From the NCBI GenBank assembly GCA_947258405.1, contig CAMYIE010000010.1:1-64000 (forward strand): 64,000 bases of DNA, written 5' to 3'. Below are positions 8,605 through 17,758 of this stretch, in pieces. The notes under the pieces are model-generated. The model was not told where the DNA came from and searched no databases. It was given only the letters and a program-made list of their open reading frames with translations. The translations under genes and the position numbers were made by a program. Numbering within the stretch: position 1 is the stretch's first letter; each line of letters begins with the position of its first letter. The stretch is from an uncultured Eudoraea sp. (GTDB taxonomy: Bacteria > Bacteroidota > Bacteroidia > Flavobacteriales > Flavobacteriaceae).

Positions 8605-11073
8605 TTGAAGTGTCCTAGCCTTTTATATTTATTGCTATTCATCTGTCCTGTATTGATGGTTCAGGGACAAACAGCGACCATTACAGGTATAATACTTAAC
8701 GAGCAGCAAAAGCCCTTACAAGATGTACATGTCACTTCCGGATCATTTGGCAGTTTTACCGATCAGACCGGATTCTACCTTCTCCAGGTAAGTTCTGACA
8801 AAGCGATCAACATACAATTTACACATGTGGGTCATAAGAGTGTATTGCTTGAAAATATCATCCTGACCACCAATGAAACTTTCTCCTTTAACCTGGTAAT
8901 GAAAACCGATGTGATCCAGGTCGACGGTGTTGTAGTAACCCCCACAGGTGAGCGAAGTGTGGAAGGTATTACTACCTTTCCACCTAAAACAGCACTCAAT
9001 ATTCCCGGGGCCAATCCCGGTGTGGAGAATGTTCTTAAACTACTGCCAGGAGTGTCTTCCAACAACGAATTGAGCACTCAATATGCGGTAAGAGGTGGTA
9101 ATTACGACGAAAACCTGGTATACATAAATGGAATAGAAATCTATAGACCTTTTCTCATTCGCTCCGGACAACAGGAAGGCTTGAGTTTTGTTAATAGTTC
9201 CATGGTACAAAGTCTGGAATTTTCATCAGGGGGCTTTCAGGCCCGCTACGGGGATAAACTTTCATCCGTACTTGATATTACCTATAAGAATCCTTCACAA
9301 TTCGGGGTGCATATCGAGGGGAGTTTCCTGGGAGCAAGTGGTACCGTGGAAACAATCTCCAAAGACCGGAGTTTTTCGTCGGTTAGCGGTATCCGTTACA
9401 GAGACAATACCCTTTTGTTGGAAAGTCAGCAAACCAAGGCCAATTTCAACCCGAGTTTTACTGATTTACAAACCTTCCTTACCTGGAGATTGTCGAATCG
9501 ATTTCACTTGAATTTCCTGGGAAACCTTTCTCGAAATATTTACAGAAACGAACCAATTACGCGACAGACCAATTTTGGAACCATCAGCAATCCCCAAGCC
9601 TTGGTTGTTTTTTATGAAGGTCAGGAGAACAACAACTATACCGTTGAATTTGGAGCGCTCAAAGCAGACTATTTTATAAATGACCGGCTGACGCTCAATT
9701 TTACCTCCTCGTTATACCATACCATAGAGGAAGAATATTCCGATGTGATCGCTCAATATGAGTTGGGTCCCGTAAATACAGATCTGGGGGGTGAAAACCT
9801 TGGAGAACCGACCTCCACCAGAGGGGTAGGAACACAATTTAACCGTTCCAGAAATGACCTTGATGCTTTGATCTTTAACCTCGGGCATAGAGGTAGACTC
9901 GAATACGACGGACATGCATTTGACTGGGGTTTAAAATATACACATGAAGATTTTCGCGATCGAATAAGGGAATCTGAATTTATCGATTCCACAGGATTCT
10001 CTATCAGGCCACCACGTCCGGAATTCATCAATAACCAACCTCTGGAACCATTTACAGCACCCTTAGTGCCCTTCGAATCTATTGCCGCCCAGAACGAAGT
10101 AGCCACAAACCGTATTTCAGGATTTTTGCAGTATAGCAGTCTCCGGAAATGGGGGGATCACGACCTTTATTACAATATTGGATTAAGGGCACAACACTGG
10201 TGGGTTGGCGGGCCGCAGCTAAACACCTCGTCCCATACCATTTTTAGTCCAAGAGCTCAATTGGCATTTAAACCAGATTGGCAGGACGATATGCTTTTCA
10301 GGTTATCAGGCGGTGTTTATCAACAACCCCCTTTTTATCGCGAATTAAGAGACCGGTCTGGACAGGTACAGCCAACGGTAAAGGCACAACGATCTTACCA
10401 GATCGTAGTGGGGCACGAATATAGTTTTACACTCTGGGAAAGGGCCTTTAAGCTTACCAGTGAAGCGTACTTCAAAGATCTGGACAGGGTAAATCCATAT
10501 ACACTGGAAGATGTTAGGATACGTTATGCCGCAATGAATAATGCGATAGCCTATGCTTATGGAGCGGATGTCCGAATGAACGGAGCATTTGTGCCAGGCA
10601 CCGAATCCTGGGTTAGTCTGGGTTATCTTAAAACTGAAGAAAATATTGAAGGACGGGGATATATTTCCAGACCTACTGACCAGCGATTACATGCCGCCAT
10701 CCTCTTTCAGGACTATCTCCCTGCTATCCCCAGTCTGAGAATGTATCTGAACCTTGTATATAATACAGGCTTGCCCGGAGGATCTCCCAGTTATGCGGAT
10801 CCTTATGATTTTCAGAATAGATTAAGAGATTATAAAAGGGCAGATTTAGGAATTTCATATATTTTTGTGGATGCTGAAAACAGGTACCCGGAAAACCATT
10901 GGCTGTATCGTTTTAAAGAATTGGTCTTAGGTTTCGAAATTTTTAACCTCTTCAACAATCAAAACGCCATTACCAATACCTGGGTAAGAGATGTGGACAG
11001 TAAGCAACAGTTCGCTGTACCCAATTTTATGACATCGCGGGTGTTGAACTTAAAATTTAGTATGCGTTTTTAG
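8605..11073 (+). CDS. TonB-dependent receptor with carboxypeptidase-regulatory-like N-terminal domain
   Basis: An outer-membrane receptor of about 822 residues. The preferred start is the TTG at 8605, five bases after the preceding stop, because it gives a clean signal peptide (MKCPSLLYLLLF... ending VQGQ). A longer TTG start at 8575 would overlap the M23 gene and lacks this. After the signal come a CarboxypepD_reg-like beta-sandwich (~20-105), a plug domain with VRGGNYDENLVYINGIE, and a 22-strand-type barrel ending in an aromatic F residue. The substrate is unknown; no SusD partner is adjacent. Confidence 0.9.
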   Translation: MKCPSLLYLLLFICPVLMVQGQTATITGIILNEQQKPLQDVHVTSGSFGSFTDQTGFYLLQVSSDKAINIQFTHVGHKSVLLENIILTTNETFSFNLVMKTDVIQVDGVVVTPTGERSVEGITTFPPKTALNIPGANPGVENVLKLLPGVSSNNELSTQYAVRGGNYDENLVYINGIEIYRPFLIRSGQQEGLSFVNSSMVQSLEFSSGGFQARYGDKLSSVLDITYKNPSQFGVHIEGSFLGASGTVETISKDRSFSSVSGIRYRDNTLLLESQQTKANFNPSFTDLQTFLTWRLSNRFHLNFLGNLSRNIYRNEPITRQTNFGTISNPQALVVFYEGQENNNYTVEFGALKADYFINDRLTLNFTSSLYHTIEEEYSDVIAQYELGPVNTDLGGENLGEPTSTRGVGTQFNRSRNDLDALIFNLGHRGRLEYDGHAFDWGLKYTHEDFRDRIRESEFIDSTGFSIRPPRPEFINNQPLEPFTAPLVPFESIAAQNEVATNRISGFLQYSSLRKWGDHDLYYNIGLRAQHWWVGGPQLNTSSHTIFSPRAQLAFKPDWQDDMLFRLSGGVYQQPPFYRELRDRSGQVQPTVKAQRSYQIVVGHEYSFTLWERAFKLTSEAYFKDLDRVNPYTLEDVRIRYAAMNNAIAYAYGADVRMNGAFVPGTESWVSLGYLKTEENIEGRGYISRPTDQRLHAAILFQDYLPAIPSLRMYLNLVYNTGLPGGSPSYADPYDFQNRLRDYKRADLGISYIFVDAENRYPENHWLYRFKELVLGFEIFNLFNNQNAITNTWVRDVDSKQQFAVPNFMTSRVLNLKFSMRF

Positions 11074-11081
11074 TTGAGAAT

Positions 11082-11744
11082 ATGATGCGAGTATTTTTCT
11101 TTTCTATGGCTTTGTTAATGATCGGATCTTTGTATGGGCAAAAAGGCCTTTACGAAAGCAGTCGTTTCGATGAGCTCAGTAGCAGCCATCATGAACTTGC
11201 CATAATCCCATTTTTTACCTCTCTTAAGTTAGATAAACCCAACTCTAAGGAAGAAGCAAAAAGGCTTGAGGAAGCCGAGGGATATGCTGTTCAGGATGCT
11301 CTTGAAACATATTTTGGCAGGGGGGAAAAGAAGAAAAAGTTTTCGGTGGATTTTCAAAACACTAAAAATACCAATGCAATTCTCGCTCAGAACAAGATTA
11401 CTTATGCGAATATCGACACCTACACCATCAAGGAATTAAGCAAGATTCTTAAAGTTGATGGCATCATCAGTGGAAATCTTGACCTAAATATCCAATTGTC
11501 TAAAGGGGTTCCGTCGGAGTTCAACATTCTGGATTATTTTCTGGGGGATGCCAATTATGGAAGGATCGGCATAAAGATCAGTGACGGCCATACTGGAAAA
11601 CTATTGTGGAAGTATGAGAATGAGATCACCAAAAAATCGGGGAAAAACACCAATGATCTCATCGACAAAATGATGAAGAAAATGACCCGGAAATTTCCTT
11701 ACGATAAGGAAAGGCAGAAGACTAAAAAAAGCAAGAATTCTTAA
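11082..11744 (+). CDS. secreted protein of unknown function
   Basis: A 220-residue protein with a signal peptide (MMRVFFFSMALLMIG...YGQ, about 20 residues) and no further membrane segment. It is rich in K and ends in a lysine-rich tail. The region IIPFFTSLKL and the later IIGISGxL-like stretch (DGIISGNLDLN) resemble periplasmic proteins that take part in outer-membrane lipoprotein complexes, but I do not recognise a named family. It follows the TonB receptor by 8 bases and probably shares its transcript. Its stop overlaps the stop of the convergent cysteine desulfurase gene. Confidence 0.7.
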   Translation: MMRVFFFSMALLMIGSLYGQKGLYESSRFDELSSSHHELAIIPFFTSLKLDKPNSKEEAKRLEEAEGYAVQDALETYFGRGEKKKKFSVDFQNTKNTNAILAQNKITYANIDTYTIKELSKILKVDGIISGNLDLNIQLSKGVPSEFNILDYFLGDANYGRIGIKISDGHTGKLLWKYENEITKKSGKNTNDLIDKMMKKMTRKFPYDKERQKTKKSKNS

Positions 11745-12889
11745 TTCGAGGCAAATTCCTTTAAAACTCCTATAACATAATCGATCTCTTCCTTCGTATT
11801 ATAGATGGAAAACGAAAAGCGCAGAGAAGGCTTTTTTAGTTCTTCTTCCGGAAGTATTTCATTCAGCACATGAGATCCCTGATCGCTACCAGATTGACAT
11901 GCACTGCCTTTAGAACAAGCGATCCCTTTTAAATCGAGATGAAAAAGCAGTATCAGGGACTGTTGCTCGTTAAATGGGAGACAAACATTCGCTATGGTAT
12001 AGGTACTCTTCTCAGGGTCTGAACAAGCACCATTGAATGTAGCATCCGGGATTTCTTTCTTGAGTTTATCTATGAAGTAATTTTTCAATCCTTCGATATA
12101 CCGATGTTCTTCTTCCAACTTTTCATAAGCCAGTACAAAGGCTTCTTCCAGACCCACTATATTGTGAAGAGGTTCGGTTCCTGCCCGCAATCCCCTTTCT
12201 TGAGCTCCACCAAAAATCAAAGGATTCAATCTGGAATTCTTTCGAATATAGGCAAAGCCAATTCCTTTCGGTCCGTGAAATTTATGAGCTGCGGCCGTCA
12301 TAAAATCGACTGGTGTTTTCTGAACATCCCAATGGTAATGACCGATTGATTGTACGGTATCGGAATGCATCAACGCCCCATATTCCTTTGCCAACCTGCA
12401 GACAGCATCGATATCTATCATATTTCCAATCTCATTATTGATATGCATCAAACTGATCAGTGTGGTGGCATCATTGAATTTAAGAAGCCTCTCCAGGTGT
12501 TCGAGGTCCGGACTACCTGATTGATCCAGATCAACATATTCAATATTTATGGAATAATCCTTCGCCAGTTCTTCTACAGTATGAAGAACAGCGTGGTGTT
12601 CAACCCTCGAGGTTATGATGGTTTTCACACCCAAATCACGAACGGCCCCCCTGAGGATCATATTATCTGCTTCGGTGCCTCCAGAGGTAAAAATAATCTC
12701 GGATGGATGGGCATTAAGTGTTTTGGCAATAGATTTCCTGGCCCTCTCTATTGAGGTTTTGGCCGGCCTTCCAAAAGCATGGGTAGAGGAAGGGTTGCCA
12801 TATTGCAGGGAAAGTGTCTCTTGCATTTTATCAATTACACTTGGACGTACCCGGGTTGTGGCGGCATTGTCGAGATAGACTTGTTGCAT
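11741..12889 (-). CDS. cysteine desulfurase (NifS/IscS class)
   Basis: A PLP enzyme that takes sulfur from L-cysteine for Fe-S clusters or thiolation. In this 382-residue protein the PLP lysine is K203 in AAHKFHGPKG, the PLP histidine is in EHHAVL near 98-99, and the catalytic cysteine is C331 in GSACQSG. The motif NNEIGN near 151-156 is also typical. There is no iscU or suf gene beside it, so it is a stand-alone copy. The last four bases overlap those of the convergent secreted protein gene. Confidence 0.92.
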   Translation of the reverse strand: MQQVYLDNAATTRVRPSVIDKMQETLSLQYGNPSSTHAFGRPAKTSIERARKSIAKTLNAHPSEIIFTSGGTEADNMILRGAVRDLGVKTIITSRVEHHAVLHTVEELAKDYSINIEYVDLDQSGSPDLEHLERLLKFNDATTLISLMHINNEIGNMIDIDAVCRLAKEYGALMHSDTVQSIGHYHWDVQKTPVDFMTAAAHKFHGPKGIGFAYIRKNSRLNPLIFGGAQERGLRAGTEPLHNIVGLEEAFVLAYEKLEEEHRYIEGLKNYFIDKLKKEIPDATFNGACSDPEKSTYTIANVCLPFNEQQSLILLFHLDLKGIACSKGSACQSGSDQGSHVLNEILPEEELKKPSLRFSFSIYNTKEEIDYVIGVLKEFASN

Positions 12890-13004
12890 TGGCGATAAGT
12901 CGTTTGAATGAATTTTTCAAAATTAACCAGATTTATGCTAAAATCCTCTAAAAATTGAAGGAATCCACTAGGTAATTCAATTGAAATTCGTTTAAATTTG
13001 GGGC

Positions 13005-13514
13005 ATGTTTCGAAGCCCCCTGCTGCTGTTTCTTATCTTTCTGGTCTCATGCAATGATGGTGACCTCCAAATAGAGACGATAGACTTCAATAGCGCAGAC
13101 ATTCAGTTCTGTGAGTCTGTGACAGATGTAAACAGTACATTCTTCTTTAAACTCAACCCGACAGAATCGTTGATTCTGGAACTTCAAAGCGGAATTTTAA
13201 AAAATGAAGCATCAGACGGAACCATTGTCAGTACTGTGCCCAGCCAGTCTCAGGTAACCTACCGTACGTTTTCGGGCGATGTCAGTAAAAACTATTTCTG
13301 TGATCAGGTACCGCCTGCCACACCAGTGGTCCTGGAGGAAATATTAGCCGAAGCCGGAGAAGTCTTAGTCACCACAATTCAAAGTGAAACCGATACCACA
13401 ATCTACGAGCATACCCTGGAATTAAAGGATATCTCGTTGGTTAACAGTCAGGGTCAGCGGATCACAAACCTTAGTATCGACCAATTCGGCACTATCATCA
13501 CCATTCAGGAGTAA
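13005..13514 (+). CDS. lipoprotein of unknown function
   Basis: A 169-residue exported protein with a lipobox: a short hydrophobic stretch followed by LVSC at residues 13-16, so it is probably lipid-anchored. The mature part is acidic and beta-rich (TxV, TTIQSETDTTIYEH), with no recognised domain. A TAAATTTG box sits only 5-12 bases before the ATG, so it would give an almost leaderless transcript and is not claimed as a promoter. The gene converges on the Smr gene with a 2-base gap. Confidence 0.65.
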   Translation: MFRSPLLLFLIFLVSCNDGDLQIETIDFNSADIQFCESVTDVNSTFFFKLNPTESLILELQSGILKNEASDGTIVSTVPSQSQVTYRTFSGDVSKNYFCDQVPPATPVVLEEILAEAGEVLVTTIQSETDTTIYEHTLELKDISLVNSQGQRITNLSIDQFGTIITIQE

Positions 13515-13516
13515 AA

Positions 13517-14068
13517 TTATTTGGTATAAGTGATCAGCACCTCCGTGGCACCCGATCCATATTTTCTAAAACTAGCGTCTCTATATGACAAGTTGGGGTA
13601 TTTTCTGAACAGGGTATGCAATTCGGACCTGAGCACGCCGGCCCCTACTCCATGTATGAAAACTACTTTACTGATCCTTTTTTTAATAACAAATTCCAAT
13701 TGTCTTTTGGCTGTCTCCAATTGATAATCAAGTAATTCATTAACAGACATTTGGCCATGCCGCGAGATCAGTTTCTCAATATGGAGATCTACCTCCATGG
13801 GAGGCTGATTTTTGATTTTTTTCTTTTTCTGCGGACTTCGATGTTTCTTTTGCTCCAATACTTTTTCCTTTAGATAGTGATTCTCAGCCGTATTATTATC
13901 CATCTCGGAAACCACCTCCACCTTCATCAGCTCGTCTGCATCATAGTGCATTTGAAAACCATCCGGTGTCTTTATAGTTACCAAATCTCCATCAAGACCT
14001 GTCACCTGTCCGCAGACCACATCGTCTACAGTTTCTACCATATCATTCAGCTTAAATTTGCTCATCAC
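13517..14068 (-). CDS. DUF2027/Smr domain protein
   Basis: A 183-residue cytoplasmic protein. The N-terminus (~1-55) is a small beta-barrel-like segment with the pattern GDLVTIKTPDGF. A basic K-rich linker follows (HRSPQKKKKIKN), then a C-terminal Smr domain (~95-183) beginning VDLHIEKL and containing the HGVGAGVLR loop. Smr domains are endonuclease-like and are found in MutS2 and free-standing RNA/DNA processing proteins. This architecture is usual in Bacteroidota; its substrate is unknown. The start could be either of two adjacent ATGs. Confidence 0.85.
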   Translation of the reverse strand: MMSKFKLNDMVETVDDVVCGQVTGLDGDLVTIKTPDGFQMHYDADELMKVEVVSEMDNNTAENHYLKEKVLEQKKHRSPQKKKKIKNQPPMEVDLHIEKLISRHGQMSVNELLDYQLETAKRQLEFVIKKRISKVVFIHGVGAGVLRSELHTLFRKYPNLSYRDASFRKYGSGATEVLITYTK

Positions 14069-14079
14069 TTATCTTTTTC

Positions 14080-14247
14080 TTATTTATGCTGACTGCTCCA
14101 AGATCTTGAAATCCTATACAGTCCGAGAATCAGGAGGATAATGACCATGCTTTGCGCATACTACCTTTTAATGAACTTTTCTCCACCAAAAATGGCTAAT
14201 ATCCCCGCCAGGACGAGTATAAAATTAATACCTGCTTTTATTTTCAT
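14080..14247 (-). pseudogene. small two-TM membrane protein split by one in-frame amber codon
   Basis: Reading the minus strand from ATG 14247 gives 28 codons (MKIKAGINFILVLAGI...), then a single TAG at 14163-14161, then a further 26 codons in the same frame (YAQSMVIILLILGL...SSQHK) and TAA. The two halves each hold one hydrophobic helix, and together they have the size and C-terminal YRIxRSW-like pattern of a ~55-residue two-TM protein that I recall as common in flavobacteria. The gene ends 12 bases before the Smr gene start on the same strand. I infer a nonsense mutation; a short 28-residue product or a second start at the internal ATG (14148) is also possible. Confidence 0.55.
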
Positions 14248-14302
14248 TACCCAAAAATAGTAGTATTTTTCAGTTCCGGGAAGTTGTATACCAGCTGTAT
14301 CT

Positions 14303-14596
14303 ATGATATTTCTAGTCGATTTAATGGAGATCAATCTGCTGCCGTGTTTAAATAAACAGGTACTTGGAGTGGATTGCCCGGGATGTGGCCTGCAACGGTC
14401 TGTCTTATTATTATTCGATGGGGACTTTGCAGGGGCATTTTATATGTTTCCAGCCCTTTATCCTATGATGCTCTTGCTCCTATTCTTGCTGGCCGATCAG
14501 TTCATCAAAATAAAATATGCCAACTCGATTAGTATCATACTGATGATCAGTACAGTAACCTTAATATTGACCAACTTTCTTTATAAACTTTTATAA
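14303..14596 (+). CDS. DUF2752 membrane protein
   Basis: A 97-residue protein with the DUF2752 signature CPGCGLQRS at residues 25-33 and two to three hydrophobic helices behind it. The second ATG (14324, MEINLL) would remove only seven residues and may be the true start. The function of the family is unknown. It is the first gene of a small run with the two CCC-motif proteins, separated from the first by 14 bases. Confidence 0.8.
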   Translation: MIFLVDLMEINLLPCLNKQVLGVDCPGCGLQRSVLLLFDGDFAGAFYMFPALYPMMLLLLFLLADQFIKIKYANSISIILMISTVTLILTNFLYKLL

Positions 14597-14610
14597 TTAA
14601 ACTTTACATT

Positions 14611-14934
14611 ATGGAACAACAAAAATTACCTAATGTGACCATTGCCATTGTCCTGGCCATACTTTCTTATATCTGTTGTTGCTTTGGAGGCTTACCAGGT
14701 GTTATTATGGCTGGAATAGCCTTCTTCCTGGTGCGGAAGGATGAAAATAAATACAAGGAGGATCCTGAACTATATTCCAATTTCAGTCAGCTTAAAACTG
14801 CTAAAGTTCTGGCAATTATCGGACTAGTTCTAGGTATACTCTACCTTTTCTGGACGTATTATCAGATCTCATCCATGGGTGGTTGGGAAGCCTATATGGA
14901 AAAAGTACAGGAGATGAGCGAACAGTGGCAATAA
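14611..14934 (+). CDS. CCC-motif membrane protein
   Basis: A 107-residue protein with two membrane helices. It starts MEQQKLPN and carries the YICCCFGG cluster near residues 22-29 that names this flavobacterial family. After the first helix comes a hydrophilic loop (RKDENKYKEDPELY) and a second helix, then an amphipathic C-terminus. The function is unknown. Its closest relative is the next gene, which shares the MEQQ(K/P)LP start and the loop pattern, suggesting tandem duplication. Confidence 0.8.
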   Translation: MEQQKLPNVTIAIVLAILSYICCCFGGLPGVIMAGIAFFLVRKDENKYKEDPELYSNFSQLKTAKVLAIIGLVLGILYLFWTYYQISSMGGWEAYMEKVQEMSEQWQ

Positions 14935-14962
14935 TCGTATCACATTATTAAATAATTAAAAG

Positions 14963-15271
14963 ATGGAACAACAACCTTTACCAGGTGCTAGCAATACACT
15001 AACGATGGGAATTATATCGGTAGTGGGAGCTTTAGTGTGTTGCGGACCCTTTGCCGCTATTTTTAGCATTATTGGGCTGAACAGTGCAAAGAAAGCTCAG
15101 CGAATATATAATGAGAATCCCGGAGCCTATTCTGGATATGAGAGCGTTAAAACAGGTAAGATATTATCATATATCGGCCTGGGTCTTTCATTGATCATGC
15201 TGGTGCTACTGATCATTTATTTTGGCGTCATCATCGCTTTGATCACCAGTGGTGAGTTTGATAATTATTAA
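14963..15271 (+). CDS. CCC-motif-like membrane protein, tandem paralogue
   Basis: A 102-residue paralogue of the gene before it: the same MEQQ-P start, the same two helices and a similar loop (AKKAQRIYNENPGAYSGYESVKTGKIL). The CCC triplet has become VCCGPF. It is the last gene of the group, and a strong hairpin terminator follows four bases after the stop. Confidence 0.78.
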   Translation: MEQQPLPGASNTLTMGIISVVGALVCCGPFAAIFSIIGLNSAKKAQRIYNENPGAYSGYESVKTGKILSYIGLGLSLIMLVLLIIYFGVIIALITSGEFDNY

Positions 15272-15275
15272 AATA

Positions 15276-15306
15276 AAAATCCTGGCCGTTTGGCCAGGAT
15301 TTTGTT
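15276..15306. terminator. bidirectional intrinsic terminator
   Basis: Perfect 12-bp stem AAAATCCTGGCC / GGCCAGGATTTT around a GTTT loop, with A and T runs on both sides. It serves the CCC-motif genes on the plus strand and recQ on the minus strand, which ends 18 bases later. Confidence 0.85.
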
Positions 15307-15323
15307 TTATTAGAAGACGTTTA

Positions 15324-17525
15324 TTAATTCGCTACTTCACTCATAAATTTGAGTCGGTATAGCCTTAATTCCTCATCTTCATAGTCACCATCGAAATCCT
15401 TCATGGCTGTTTCAATGTTATCTGTTTCTGCATCGAGGAAATAATCATGGATCTCTTCCTGTTGATCTTCATCGAGAATGTCATCGATATAATAGCCGAG
15501 ATTTAATTTGGTGCCACTGAATACAATTTGCTCCATCGCCTTAACAAGATCTTTAAGCTCGAGACCTTTAGCTGATGCGATGTCCTCAAGCGGTAGCTTC
15601 CGGTCAACATTTTGAATAATATAAAGTTTTAGAGCCGAATTAGCTCCCGTACTTTTCACCACAAGATCGTCTGGTCGTGTAATATCGTATTCCTCCACAT
15701 ATTGCGATATATACTGAACAAAGGGTTTCCCGTATTTTCGGGCTTTCCCCTCGCCTACTCCATGAATATTGACCAACTCGTTCATTGTCACCGGATATTT
15801 AAGGGCCATATCCTCCAAAGATGGATCCTGGAAAACCACAAAGGGAGGAACGTCGTGTTTTTGTGCCTCCTTTTTCCTCAGGTCTTTGAGTTGTTTTAGC
15901 AGCCTTTCATCCGCCGCTCCGCCCGAGCTGCGTGCCGCTTTAACTATAGCGTTGTCTGTAGCTTCATTATACACATGGTCTTTGGCCATCATAAACGAGC
16001 TCGGCTTCGCCAAATACTCGATCCCTTTATCTGTAACCTGCAACACACCGTACTGTTCTATTTGCTTTTTTATCAATCCGGCTACGAGAACCTGACGGAT
16101 AAGGGCCATCCAATATCCCTCGTCCTTATCGGCACCAGAGCCAAAAACAGGTTTTTCATTCGTTTTATGCGAGGCGATCAAAGCATTGGTAGACCCAACA
16201 AGTGTCTTTACAATTTCCTTAGACTTGTACTTGGCATTGGTATCCTGTATGGCTTGTATAAGTTTAACGACATATTGCTTGGCCTCTTCCTTCTCTTTTG
16301 GATTCCGGGAGTTGTCGTCCATATCAGCACCTGCACCGTTTACCGCATCGAATTCCTCACCAAAATAGTGAAGGATAAACTTTCTCCTGGAAATGGAGGT
16401 CTCCGCATAGGCCACAATTTCCTGCAAAAGGGCATTCCCTATCTCCTGTTCGGCTACCGGTTTACCAGACATAAATTTCTCCAGTTTCTCCACATCTTTG
16501 TAGGAGTAAAACGCAAGGCAGTGACCCTCACCACCGTCTCGTCCTGCACGTCCTGTCTCCTGATAGTAGCTTTCAATACTTTTGGGGATATCGTGATGAA
16601 TCACATACCTGACATCGGGTTTATCGATCCCCATACCAAATGCAATGGTAGCTACCACAATATCTACCTCCTCCATAAGGAACATGTCCTGGTACTTAGA
16701 ACGTGTCTTAGCATCAAAGCCTGCATGATAGGGGACAGCGCTAACGCCATTAACCTGTAACACCTGTGCGAGTTCTTCCACACGTTTTCTGCTCAGACAA
16801 TAAATTATACCGGATTTCCCCGAATTCTTTTTAACAAAGCGAATGATATCTGCATCTACATCGGATGTTTTTGGCCGTACCTCATAAAACAGATTGGGCC
16901 TGTTGAACGACGCTTTAAATACGGTAGCATCTTGAATAACAAGATTTTTGAGAATATCTTCCTGAACTTTGGGAGTTGCCGTGGCGGTAAGGGCAATTAT
17001 CGGAATATCATCTCCCAATCGATTGATTATGCTCCGCAGATTCCTGTACTCCGGCCTGAAGTCATGGCCCCATTCAGAAATACAATGCGCTTCATCAATG
17101 GCTACAAAGGATAGCTGAACAGACTTTAAAAAATCTATATACTCTCCTTTGGTCAAGGATTCAGGCGCCACGTAAAGCAATTTAGTGACCCCATTTTTTA
17201 TATCCTCCTTTACCTCCTTTACCTGCGATTTGGTCAGTGATGAATTTAAAACGTGCGCAGTGCCCGCTTCCGAGGAAACCCCGCGGATGGCATCCACCTG
17301 GTTTTTCATTAAGGCGATCAGCGGGGAGACTACTATAGCGGTCCCATCATTGATCAATGCGGGTAATTGATAGCAAAGTGATTTGCCACCGCCGGTAGGC
17401 ATTATTACAAAGGAATTCCGTCCCTGAATAACATTGGCGATTACATCTTCCTGGAGACCTTTGAATTTTGAAAAGCCAAAATACTTTTTAAGTGAAGCAC
17501 GTAAATCAATCTCCTTCAATTCCAT
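15324..17525 (-). CDS. recQ: ATP-dependent DNA helicase RecQ
   Basis: A 3'-5' superfamily 2 helicase for recombination and repair, 733 residues. Walker A is PTGGGKS (43-49), the DEAH box is DEAHC (144-148), and motif VI is QETGRAGRDG (~322-331). An RQC region follows, then an HRDC-like stretch with VNIHGVGEGKARKYG, and an acidic C-terminus. The usual four zinc cysteines after the YFGE motif are absent: residues 376-408 contain no Cys at all (see finding). Otherwise it is a standard-length RecQ. The start ATG lies 233 bases from the divergent kdsD gene. Confidence 0.93.
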   Translation of the reverse strand: MELKEIDLRASLKKYFGFSKFKGLQEDVIANVIQGRNSFVIMPTGGGKSLCYQLPALINDGTAIVVSPLIALMKNQVDAIRGVSSEAGTAHVLNSSLTKSQVKEVKEDIKNGVTKLLYVAPESLTKGEYIDFLKSVQLSFVAIDEAHCISEWGHDFRPEYRNLRSIINRLGDDIPIIALTATATPKVQEDILKNLVIQDATVFKASFNRPNLFYEVRPKTSDVDADIIRFVKKNSGKSGIIYCLSRKRVEELAQVLQVNGVSAVPYHAGFDAKTRSKYQDMFLMEEVDIVVATIAFGMGIDKPDVRYVIHHDIPKSIESYYQETGRAGRDGGEGHCLAFYSYKDVEKLEKFMSGKPVAEQEIGNALLQEIVAYAETSISRRKFILHYFGEEFDAVNGAGADMDDNSRNPKEKEEAKQYVVKLIQAIQDTNAKYKSKEIVKTLVGSTNALIASHKTNEKPVFGSGADKDEGYWMALIRQVLVAGLIKKQIEQYGVLQVTDKGIEYLAKPSSFMMAKDHVYNEATDNAIVKAARSSGGAADERLLKQLKDLRKKEAQKHDVPPFVVFQDPSLEDMALKYPVTMNELVNIHGVGEGKARKYGKPFVQYISQYVEEYDITRPDDLVVKSTGANSALKLYIIQNVDRKLPLEDIASAKGLELKDLVKAMEQIVFSGTKLNLGYYIDDILDEDQQEEIHDYFLDAETDNIETAMKDFDGDYEDEELRLYRLKFMSEVAN

Positions 17526-17758
17526 TCTCTAATAATAAATGCCCGGTAATCGGAATCCGGGTAATTCCTAATTCAATACGATTTTAATATTTTGATAAAT
17601 TGGCGAGTTGATGCTGTATTCTTAAGAACGGTCCCTGTGACTGTTCTATAAAATAAGAATGTGTAATTTTGTTCCTTAAATATAATACATTCTGTTATAA
17701 ACTGTTCTAATAATTATACAATTTATCGTAACAGAATCATAAAATCTCTTATTGAATT

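Noticed and set aside
12993-13000. TAAATTTG box as promoter for the lipoprotein gene at 13005
   Set aside because: It is only five bases before the ATG and has no -33 TTG at suitable spacing, so a start downstream of it would be nearly leaderless.
15975-16760. A 261-codon plus-strand frame inside recQ
   Set aside because: It lies wholly antisense to the well supported RecQ helicase and contains no domain of its own.
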